A program made the position numbers and the translations under genes. A stretch of 64,000 nucleotides of DNA from Glandiceps talaboti. Lineage: Eukaryota > Hemichordata > Enteropneusta > Spengelidae. The notes beneath the pieces were generated by a model. The model saw only the letters and a program-made list of their open reading frames with translations. It was not told where the DNA came from and did not search any database. Below are positions 13,019 through 24,401 of the stretch, one piece after another. The stretch is from assembly GCF_964340395.1 (NCBI RefSeq), contig NC_135561.1, positions 21,649,486 to 21,713,485 on the forward strand, in the 5' to 3' direction. The first letter of the stretch is position 1. Every line of letters begins with the position of its first letter.

Positions 13019-14266
13019 TGGTGCTATATTTTAAAAATTATTTAAATGTTGAAACATTGTGAATTTTCAAAAACGAATGATAAAATGTAAATAATAGTAT
13101 TTTAAGATGTCTTCTACCTAATAAAGGTTTATTTTAGTCAATGAATCTAGCAGCTCAAAAGGGAGGGACCGTTATTCTGGAGACGATAGATGACCTAGTA
13201 CCTTTCGCTTGACACATATGACGTACCGTTGGAAGACACTAGCACTCTAGCATCTTTGTCATTGAGATTGAAAAAATTTCAGACAAAACCTTTTCAGTTA
13301 TGATTAGTGGAATATTTATTTTTGCCGAGATTAGTAGGTCTACAATTCCGATTTACATGATGTATCTTGCCATGTCACATTGAGCTTTGAACACTTGACT
13401 AAATTTAGTCCAGCTTGTATACGAAATGCTAGCCCTGCTTGCAGATGGCAGGGGTCTATATTACTGACACAGCCCTCAACACCAAAGGGTGACTTGTTCT
13501 GTATGCAAGCAGGACTAATAAAATATTTACACCACCTGCAAGCAGGTCCATAGTCTATTAAATCAAAATATCAGACAATGTTATGTCTACTACAAGTTGA
13601 ATGTTATTGACAATTGTGGACAGTGTTTTTGGTAAATTTGTTAGAAAATTGAAATTCGAATTGCCTCAAAATTACTTTAGATCCCTAGTTTATTTATTCA
13701 TCATTAAAATTTTCTAGGGTTAAAGCTGTAAAACACCGGAATTATTTATAGCCAACCTCAAAAATCCTTTTCCTTTTTTTGTGCATTTGCCAGTCATTCT
13801 ATTTCTGAGATTTTGTGTAATTTTCATAAATTGTAAAATGGTGACTATAATATAAAAGTACAATATTTTACCAACTTTCTGTGTGAAATGTGTTTTATAG
13901 TGAGTCATCATATGAAACCACTAACCACTTTATTACATCGCTAAAACAAAACTGCATAGTGAAGAGCTGAACAACTGAACCACTTCTACATGTTACCAAA
14001 ATAAAAATTAAAAAAACAGCGGAGCTATTCTGACCAATAGGTTGCTTGTTAAATGTACACATCATGCCCAGTAAAAATGATCAAACCACTTCAACTCATC
14101 ACTGAATATACAATGTAGTTATGCTCTCTGTTCAAGGACTATTTAGTAAGAAAAGAAACAGGTTTCATACACGGTTCATCACAAATTAACAATACCATGA
14201 CCATACTCTTAGCAACAACCAAATGCCAATATATTTTGCTAAAATAACATTATCTGTCATTTTTAG
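13019..14266. other. AT-rich DNA between R3 copies
   Basis: Contains R2 copy 2 and a repeated phrase about CTGCAAGCAGG (13435-13550). No gene recognised. Confidence 0.5.
13561..13640 (+). repeat. Dispersed 80-bp sequence R2, copy 2
   Basis: Second copy of the sequence at 10655-10737, here continuing on its right side into unrelated AT-rich DNA (TTAGAAAATTGAAATTCG). Confidence 0.75.
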
Positions 14267-14795
14267 CACAACTGAACTTAGGTTCAGTAGTGCTATATCC
14301 ACTTATAAATGTGTGTGTGTGTGTATGTAAACGACTTAAAGTCAAAAACTGCCTGACCAATTGCCTTGTTATTTGGTGGGGACATTACGTAGGGCATGCA
14401 GATGGGAAATTGTTCAAATGCAAATGATTGCATCAAAGATGTGTGTTTTGGGTCAAGAAATCTGATTTTGGGTCAAAAAACTCCAAAACCACTTGGCAGA
14501 TTCACCTGAAGTTTGGTGGGAATGTTCTTGGGGATGTTTAAGATTTGTTCATGATTCCATGAGTAATGTGTGATTAAGGGCTAAAAATGTGAATGAACAT
14601 ACAAAAATGTATGCAAATATGTCTAGCAACATGACGACAAGCCAAATGATCACGTATATTGCAAAGATAACACAGTTGGATAGGTGACTGGGATAGTCAT
14701 TCAGCAAATGAACACCTATACCTACAGTTGTAGCATGGATCAGCATGTGGATAAACATTTTTAAAACTGTACAGTTGTGCTACAATGCCAGTAGC
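14267..14795 (+). mobile_element. Repeat family R3, short copy
   Basis: Same ends (TTAGCACAACTGAACTTAGG and ACTGTACAGTTGTGCTACAA) and same internal order, with a short (GT)n at 14310 and only one unit of the tandem part. This shows that the tandem block in the long copy is a secondary amplification. Confidence 0.78.
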
Positions 14796-15799
14796 GCTAT
14801 TTTTTAATTAATTGCCCAAGTGGCTAAATCACTTGTCCGGGGCAAGTAAAACGTCATTATTTTGAGCCCTGCTGGTGCTAATGAAACAGTAGACTGTAAG
14901 GGATGATCAGACAATGTCACACAAGCTCAATATGCAAAATTCGTTCATTTAGGGGGAGGGGGTCTGGTGTCAATGAGATTGCTGAATTTCATTTTCGCAC
15001 TTCTAACAGAATTTTGACAAAAAAACTTTCAATCCTTCAATGATAACAGCTTAAATTTACTAACTGTAGAAGTATGAGTGAGTGTTATGTTATCAAAATG
15101 ATATGCAAATACTTAGAATTACCTAATCTTTGAAAATTAGGTATCTAGCCAAATAAATTTACTACATCACACATCCAAACATCACATGTACAGCTAGAAT
15201 TTGGGTTAAAATTATACAATTTTGTTTAAAAAGTGTCTTGCTTATTTATTGTTGTATCACAAATAACCAATATATTTATATCACACATAAAATACAAAAT
15301 ACCAACATTCATGTTCCTACACTACATGCTGGTTATGTGGTCAAAATGGGTGAAAATTTGATTGAAAATGTTATTTTCAGTCATACTTATTTGAACAATA
15401 TTAATTAACAGCTCACCAATCCGATTATGACGCAATAGTCAGTGCAGCAATGAAAGTGTACTAAAATATCTGAAGTCGTCAGCTCAATACCTTTTGAAAA
15501 GTTACTATGTGTGTATATAATTCCTTATTTAGCAGAACAACAAAAGTTACCAATAACTATTGCCCAAAATCAGTAAAAAAATGCCCACAAGTTGGAAGTA
15601 TGCGAGTCTAAATCGGGATGCGAAAGTGGCGCTTTTTGCCGACATGCTTATTCTCAAGAGCAAATACGTAGTCCGAATATAAACTAAACATTGCAGCAGT
15701 CTGATTCTGACATAAACTGCTTTGTGTTCACTCAGCCATGTCCTTGTATAAAATATGTATCGATAGTCAAAATTTAATCAACATTTCTGGGAACAGCAC
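14796..15799. other. AT-rich DNA, nothing recognised
   Basis: Short frames only; a few direct repeats of AATTAGGTA type near 15120. Confidence 0.5.
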
Positions 15800-17600
15800 C
15801 TTTATTAGTCCCCGCCTGATAAAGTCTGGGACGGGGACTTATGGATTTGGTTCCATCCGTCCGTACGTCCAGAGCCGTTTCTTGGAGATGCCTGGACCGA
15901 TTTTTTCACACTTGGTACAGGGGCAACATACAACAGCATACATATTTACATCAATTTGTTTCATGATACGATCCAATATGGCCACCTAGTAGCCATTTTG
16001 TTTGCAAATTTTCCCTGTCTAAAGCCATAACTCAGACATGCTTGAACAGATCTCATTCAAAGTTGGTATTAGGACAGTGTTCTATGACATATATGTTCAT
16101 ATTCATTGTTGTTGTGATTCAATACAATATGGCCGCCTAGCAGCCATTTTGTTTGCGAATTTTCCATGTCCAAAGCCATAACTCTGACATGCTTGAACAG
16201 ATCTCATTCAAAGGTGGTATTAGGACACTGTTCTGTGACATACATGTGCATATAAATTTTCATCATGATACGATCCAATATGGCTGTCTGGCAGCCATTT
16301 TGTTTGTGAATTTTCCATATCCAAAGCCATAACTCAAACATGCTTGAACAGATCTCATTCAAAGGTGGCATTAGGACAGTGTTCTATGACATACATGTGC
16401 ATATTAATTTTCGTCATGATACGATCCAATATTGCTGCCTGGCAGCCATTTTGTTTGTGAATTTTCCATGTCCAAAGCCATAACTCAGACATGCTTGAAC
16501 AGATCTCATTCAAAGGTGGAATTAGGACACTGTTCTGTGACATACATGTGCATTTCCATTTCGTCATGATACGATCCAATATGGCTGCCTAGCAGCCATT
16601 TTGTTTGCAAATTTTCCATGTCCAAAGCCATAACTCTGACATGCTTGAACAAATTTCATTCAAAGTTGGTATTAGGACAGTGTTCTATGACATACATTCG
16701 CATATCCATTTTTGTTGTGATACGATCCAATATGGCCGCCAAGCAGCCATTTTGTTTGCAAATTTTCCCAGTCTAAAGCCATAACTCAGACATGCTTGAA
16801 CAGATCTCATTCAAAGTTGGTATTAGGACAGTGTTCTATGACATATATGTGCATATTCATTGTTGTCGTGATACAATCCAATATGGCGGCCTAGCAGCCA
16901 TTTTGTTTGCGAATTTTCCATGTCCAAAGCCATAACTCAGACATGCTTGAACAGATCTCATTCAAAGTTGGTATTAGGACATTGTTCTATGACATACATG
17001 TGCATATCCATTTTCGTCGTGATACAATCCAATATGGCCACCTAGCAGCCATTTTGTTTGCGACTTTTCCATGTCCAAAGCCATAACTCATACATGTTTG
17101 AACAGATCTCATTCAAAGTTGGTATTAGGACAGTGTTCTATGACATGTGCATATTCATTGTTGTCATGATAATATTCAATATGGCCGCCTAGCAGCCATT
17201 TTGTTTGCAAATTTTCCATATCCAAAGCCATAACTCTGACATGCTTGAACAGATCTCATTCAAAGTTGGTATTAGGACAGTGTTCTATGACATACATGTG
17301 CATATCCATTTTCGTCATGATGCATTCCACTTAGCAGCAATTTTGTTGGTGCAGTTTTCATGTCGAAAGCCATAACTCAGACATGCTTGAACAGCCCCCC
17401 CCCCCCCGCACCCGACCCATCCTCTATTGTTGAATGGTTTATTCTATCACATCATCTTGAAGAGTAGGCATGTTCCATGTCCAACGAGCAGACACAACAT
17501 ATCTAAGTCTGTTTGATTTAGGTTTAGTGTTGTTGTGTGATCAGAGTAGTGATATCAAGAAAATGACAACATAAACTGCCAGTTCCTTAAAACCCAATCA
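15800..17600 (+). repeat. Element R4 with its ~150-bp core amplified about ten times
   Basis: A head (GGGACGGGGACTTATGGATT, CCGTCCGTACGTCCAG) leads into tandem copies of a ~150-bp unit containing CCAATATGGCCGCCTAGCAG, AAAGCCATAACTCAGACATG and TTAGGACAGTGTTCTATGAC, running from about 15960 to 17390. It then ends with a C-tract and a tail (ATGTTCCATGTCCAACGAGC, CTAAGTCTGTTTGATTTAGG). The same head and tail flank a single core at 27955-28430. Confidence 0.85.
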
Positions 17601-18829
17601 TAGTCGGGACTATGTTATTCTCAATCACTTGTTTACATTGTAGAGATGATGTTAGGGGAGACAGCTTTGCTTTGGCGATATTGAAATTTGAATTCCTCCC
17701 CTGATATTTGCAAAAATAGTTTACGTAGGCTTATATATTATAGTATTAATTTTGATTGTGAAATGACTGGGTAGTTGATTATCTATCAAAAATAGTTAGT
17801 TTAAGGTTTTATCAACTGATGATTGTCGCCATCCTGAGGTAAAATGTCCTCATTTTGTTGCAGCCTATTGGATATTGACGCCACTAGCTTTAAACCTAGT
17901 CAGAACACTGACATTTTTTTTGTTTCTTTCTTTCAGATTATGCATACAGATATGAACAGGTTTTAATGTGTGACTGAAAAGCCATCACTCTATGGCTAAT
18001 AGAGCCTTCCTTGAGGACACCCTCAATGGGGAGAGGAGCTGATGACTATATAATCTGATGTAAGCTGCTACTTCCCAGGCAGGATGGACTACATATATGA
18101 AGAGCGTGTATATGGAAGACAACACAAACTCCATATATACATGTATGTATACTCCACCACACATAATCAGCAACAACCAAGTTCTGCCTGATGGTAGTCA
18201 GACAAGGTAAAAACATGACGTTCATCCTACATATTGACATAATCAGATACACCAATACATATAAATTTCAATTTCATCCCAAAGATGACAGCCCCTGAAG
18301 AACAAAGATTTGGAATTTATAAAGTAAACACAGGGAGGAGAGCAAATCAGACATTTGGTCAGTCAAGCACTGTCAAGAATTCAAGTGTTACAGGATCAGG
18401 TTAATGAACTTGCAGCCCAAAACACAACAAGAACATTAAAAACATCCACCTATTACCCCGTTACCTACTTTTGGTAAGAAAGTCCATCATTGCAATGGGA
18501 TGGACAGCGAGATGGTAGCTTTAGTGCCTACTACAAGTTTGGAATCATAAACATCCTAATGCGAAGGATATATGTGAATGCCTATAGAGATTTTGAACTT
18601 CATCCTCCTGAGATGGATGACATATGGTAACTACTGGTGATGCCAACTGGAGATTTAAAAAACCTAATGTGATGGCTGGAATAAACCAGGAGATTTGGAA
18701 ACCTCAACTACGTGGATGGAATGTGTGCTTACGGAATTCAGGAAAAAAGGCTACTGTTGTAAAATATTAACACAGAGGCAAGGGTAAATTGATATGAAAA
18801 ATTAAATGAGCAAAGTGGTGAAATGAAAT
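17600..18829. other. Non-coding DNA left of the satellite
   Basis: No supported gene. A run around 18560-18700 repeats TTGGAAACCTCA / AACCTAATG-like phrases; the satellite-like sequence fades in from about 18750. Confidence 0.45.
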
Positions 18830-21800
18830 GACATGTAAAAAGCATACCGCCAGTCCGAAACAAGAAAAGTGGCAGGTAAGAGGACCTGATATAAACTAGA
18901 CACTGATGTGAAATGGATGTAGTGTCAATGTTAAAAACAGGCCAAGGTGTTAAACAGACACCGGGGTGATATAAAAGGACATTAAAAACCAAGTCTACGG
19001 TGCGAAACTGGCACATTAGCGTGGACACAAAATGAAATGGGTCACAGTGCGAAACAAGAAAAAGTGGCAATTGAGAGGACACGTTGAAAACAGACAGTGG
19101 TTATATAAAAAGAAATTAAAAAACAGTTCACAGTGCGAAACTGGCACACTAGTGTGGACATAAAATGAAACTGACCACTGTGCGAAACAAGAAAAGTGCC
19201 AAGTGAGAGGACACATTGAAAACAGTCAATGGCGATATAAAAGGACATTAAAAACAGTTCACACTGCGAAGCTGGCACATTTGTGTGTACACAAAATGAA
19301 ACGGGCAACAGTACGAAACAAGAAAATTGGCAAGTGAGAGGACACGTTGAAAACAGTGGTTATATAAAAAGACATTAAAAAACAGTCCACAGTGCGAAAC
19401 TGGCACATTAGTGTGGGCATAAAATGAAACAGGCCACAGTGCGAAACAAGAAAAGTGGCAAGTGAGAGGACACGTTGAAAACAGAGACAATGGTGATATA
19501 AAAGGACATTAAAAAACAGTTCACAGTGCGAAATTGGCACACTAGTGTAGACACAAAATGAAATGGGCCACAGTGCGAAACAAGTGACAGGACATGTTGA
19601 AAACAGACAGTGGTGATATAAAGGGACATTTAAAGGCAGTTCACAGTGCGAAACTGGCACATAAGTGTGGACACAAAATGAAACAGGCCACCGTGCGAAA
19701 CAACAAAAGTAGCAAGTGAGAGCACACATTGAAAACAGACAATGGCGGTATAAAAGGACATTAAAAGACAGTCCACAGTGCGAAACTGGCACATAAGTGT
19801 GGACACAAAATGAAACGGGCAACAGTGCGAAACAAGAAAAGTGGCAAGTGAGAGGACACATTGAAAACAGAGTGGTTATATAAAAAGACATTAAAAACAG
19901 TCCACAGTGCGAAACTGGTTCATTAGTGTGGACATAAAATGAAACAGGCCACAATGCGAAACAAGAAAAGTGGCAAGTGAGAGGACACGTTGAAAACAGA
20001 GACAATGGTGATATAAAGGGACATTAAAAAACAGTTCATAGTGCAAAACTGGCACGTTAGTGTGGACACAAAATGTAATGGGCCACAGTGCGAAACAAGT
20101 GAGAGGACATGTTGGAAACAGACAGTGGTTATATAAAATGACATTAAAAAACAGTCCACAGTGCGAAACTGGCACACTAGTGTGGACATAAAATGAAACA
20201 GGCCACCATGCGAAACAAGAAAAGTGGCAAGTGAGAGGACATGTTGAAAACAGACAATGGCGATATAAAGGACATTAAAAAACAGTTCACAGTGCGAAAC
20301 TGGCACATTAGTGTGGACACAAAATGAAACGGGCAACAGTGCGAAACAAGAAAAGTAGTAAATGAGAGGACAGGTTGAAAACAGAGAATGGCGATATAAA
20401 AGGACATTAAAAAACAGTCTACAGTTCGAAACTGGCACATTAGTGTGGACATAAAATAAAACGGGCCAAAGTGCAAAACAAGAAAAGTGGCAAGTGAGAG
20501 GACACGTTGAAAGCAGACAGTGGTTATATAAAATGACATTAAAAAACAGTCCACAGTGCGAAACTGGCACACTAGTGTGGACACAAAAGGAAACAGGCCA
20601 CCGTGCAAAACAACAAAAGTAGCAAGTGAGAGGACATGTTGAAAACAGACAATGGCGAATTAAAAGGACATTAAAAAACAGTTTACACTGCGAAACTGGC
20701 ACATAAGTGTGGACACAAAATGAAACGGGCAACAGTGCGAAACAAGAAAGGGGCAAGTACATGTTGAAAACAGAGTGGTTATATAAAAAGACATTAAAAA
20801 ACAGTCCACAGTGCGAAACTGGCACATTAGTGTGGACATATAATGAAATGGGCCACAGTGCGAAACAAGTGAGAGGACATGTTGAAAACAGACAGTGGTG
20901 ATATACAAATGTACAATGACATTAAAAAACAGTCCACTGTGCGAAACTGGCACATTAGTGTGGAAATAAAATGAAACGGCCACAGTGCGAAACAAGTGAG
21001 AGGACATGTTGAAAACAGACAGTGGTGATATAAAAAGACATTAAAAAACAGTTCACAGTGCGAAATTGGCACACTAGTGTGGACACAAAATGAAACAGGC
21101 CACCGTGCCAAACAAGAAAAGTAGCAAGTGAGAGGACATGTAGAAAATAGACAATGGCGAATTAAAAGGACATTAAAAAACAGTTTACACTACGAAACTG
21201 GCACATAAGTGTGGACACAAAATGAAACGGGCAACAATGCGAAACAAGAAAAGTGGCAAGTGAGAGGACACATTGAAAACAGAGTGGTTATATAAAAAGA
21301 CATTAAAAACAGTCCACAGTGCGAAACTGGTACATTAGTGTGGACATAAAATGAAACAGGCCACAGTGCGAAACAAGAAAAGTGGCAAGTGAGAGGACGT
21401 ATGTTGAAAACAGAGACAATGGTGATATAAAAGGACATTAAAAAGCAGTTCACAGTGCAAAACTGGCACGTTAGTGTGGACACAAAATGAAATGGGCCAC
21501 AGTGCGAAACAAGTGAGAGGACATGTTGGAAACAGACAGTGGTGATATAAAATGACATTAAAAAACAGTCCACAGTGCGAAACTGGCACATCACTAGTGT
21601 GGACACAAAATGAAACAGGCCATCGTGCAAAACAACAAAAGTAGCAAGTGAGAGGACATGTTGAAAACAGACAATGGCGAATTAAAAGGACATTAAAAAA
21701 CAGTTTACACTGCGAAACTGGCACATAAGTGTGGACACAAAATGAAACGGGCAACAGTGCGAAACAAGAAAGGGGCAAGTGAGAGGACATGTTGAAAACA

Positions 21801-23660
21801 GAGTGGTTATATAAAAAGACATTAAAAGCAGTCCACAGTGCGAAACTGGTTCATTAGTGTGGACATAAAATGAAACAGGCCAAAATGCGAAACAAGAAAA
21901 GTGGCAAGTGAGAGGACACGTTGAAAACAGAGACAATGGTGATATAAAAGGACATTAAAAAACAGTTCACAGTGCAAAACTGGCATGTTAGTGTGGACAC
22001 AAAATGTAATGGGCCACAGTGCGAAACAAGTCAGAGGACATGTTGGAAACAGACAGTGGTTATATAAAATGACATTAAAAAACAGTCCACAGTGCGAAAC
22101 TGGCACACTAGTGTGGACATAAAATGAAACAGGCCACCATGCGAAACAAGAAAAGTGGCAAGTGAGAGGACATGTTGAAAACAGACAATGGCGATATAAA
22201 GGACATTAAAAAACAGTTCACAGTGCGAAACTGGCACATTAGTGTGGACACAAAATGAAACGGGCAACAGTGCGAAACAAGAAAAGTAGTAAATGAGAGG
22301 ACAGGTTGAAAACAGAGAATGGCGATATAAAAGGACATTAAAAAACAGTCTACAGTTCGAAACTGGCACATTAGTGTGGACATAAAATTAAACGGGCCAA
22401 AGTGCAAAACAAGAAAAGTGGCAAGTGAGAGGACACGTTGAAAGCAGACAGTGGTCATATAAAAAGACATTAAAAACAGTCCACTGTGCGAAACTGGCAC
22501 ATTAGTGTGGAAATAAAATGAAACGGCCACAGTGCGAAACAATTAAGTGAGAGGACATGTTGAAAACAGACAGTGGTGATATAAAATGACATTAAAAGAC
22601 AGTCCACAGTGCGAAACTGGCACACTAGTGTGGACACAAAAGGAAACAGGCCGCCGTGCAAAACAACAAAAGTAGCAAGTGAGAGGACATGTTGAAAACA
22701 GACAATGGCGAATTAAAAGGACATTAAAAAACAGTTTACACTGCGAAACTGGCACATAAGTGTGGACACAAAATGAAACGGGCAACAGTGCGAAACAAGA
22801 AAGGGGCAAGTGAGAGGACATGTTGAAAACAGAGTGGTTATATAAAAAGACATTAAAAAACAGTCCACAGTGCGAAACTGGCACATTAGTGTGGACATAA
22901 AATGAAAAGGGCCACAGTGCGAAACAAGTGAGAGGACATGTTGAAAACAGACAGTGGTGATATACAATGACATTAAAAAACAGTCCACAGTGTGAAACTG
23001 GCACGTTAGTGTGGACTCAAAATGAAACGGGTCACAGTGCGAAACAAGAAAAGTGGCAAGTGAGAGGACATGTTGAAAACAGAGACAGTGGTTACATAAA
23101 AGACATTAAAAACAGTTCAAAGTGCAAAACTGGCACATTAGTGTAGACAGAAAATGAAACAGGCCACAGTGCGAAACAAGAAAAGTGGCAAGTGAGAGGA
23201 CACATTGAAAACAGACAGTGATTATATAAAAGGACATTAAAAAGCAGTTTACACTGCGAAACAGTTGGCACATAAGTGTGGACACAAAATGAAACGGGCA
23301 ACAGTGAGAAACAAGAAAAGTGGCAAGTGAGAGGACATGTTGAAAAGAGACAATGGCGATATAAAAGGCCAGTAAAAAACAGTTTACACTGCGAAACTGG
23401 CACATAAGTGTGGACACAAAATAAAACGGGCAACATTGCGAAACAAGAAAAGTGGCAAGTGAGAGGACACGTTGAAAACAGACAATGGTGATATAAAATG
23501 ACATTAAAAACAGTTTACAGTGCGAAACTGGTACACTAGCATGGACACAAAATGAAACAGGTCACAGTGTGAACCACAGAACGTGGCGATGTAAAACGAC
23601 ATGTAAATAAGCAGGACACTGATATGCAATGGACATAGTGTCAACCTTACAAACAGGCTA
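18830..23660. repeat. Satellite array, ~132-bp unit, about 35 copies
   Basis: Each unit contains two CAGTGCGAAAC motifs, GGCACATTAGTGTGGACA, AGTGGCAAGTGAGAGGACA and GGTTATATAAAA. Variation in a few positions gives unit subtypes (TGTTGAAAACAGACAATGGCG versus GACAGTGGTTATATAAAA). Blocks about 1.93 kb apart (around 19.86-20.53 and 21.79-22.46 kb) are nearly identical, so a higher-order duplication is present. Both edges carry the same non-unit phrase GACACTGATRTGNAATGGA (18899 and 23614). Because 132 is divisible by 3, long open frames appear on the minus strand; I do not regard them as genes. Confidence 0.93.
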
Positions 23661-24401
23661 ATAGGCGACACAGGACAAGAACACTGGACAAAGGAGGAGT
23701 GGCATAAACGACACAATAAATGATGTGTAAGCAAAACAAATACATATAGAAGATTCACAGCAACCTGTATAAAAGAAAGTGAAATAGTGATAAATAGGAC
23801 ACATAAAACATGTGAAAAGAAAAATATCAAGGTGATTGAAAGGACAAGAAGAACCAGCCCACTGGGTACAACCTGTTTGAACTAAAGTTAAAATGAAGAG
23901 TTGTAACATGGAAGTGTAACTCGTGTTACCCCTAGATGTATGTTATGAGGATGTCCCCTAATGACAACAAAGGATACCACTACTCTGATAATGGTAGTAA
24001 TCTGTGATAACTATTAAAAGTACATCACATGTACCAGACTATTGTCATAAGTGCAGAAGACATCTCTCGGAATTGAAGTTCACCAAGTCAGTTATCATAC
24101 ACTGGCTAGAAGAGGAATACTGGACTGAAGATTGGACATCCACCAAATCGTGATAATCAGATGATCATTGGCAAAGCAGTGAGTACACGCTTTGGTCAAT
24201 GGCTGTCATCAGCTTATGTAACCTGCAGATTACCACGCATGCACAATTGCGTATAGTTTGTAAACTTATCAAACACGTGGTGTTACTTGGTTGCAAACTG
24301 CTAAAACCTTATTGGTTCACAGAAATCTTGAATGATTTTTCTATCTGTTCTACATGTAAATATGTCTTGCTATAGTGGTCAGTTATAAACTGCAAGCCAC
24401 T
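23661..24401. other. Non-coding DNA right of the satellite, upstream of the mini-exon array
   Basis: Contains TATAAAC at 24383, about 15 bases before the first ATG, and TATAAAG at 24459; either could be a TATA box, but the spacing does not decide a promoter. Confidence 0.35.

Noticed and set aside
19259-20825. Open frames of 143-300 residues on the minus strand of the satellite
   Set aside because: They follow from a 132-bp unit with few stops; the same peptide repeats with every unit, in more than one frame, and no start, splice or promoter context supports a gene.
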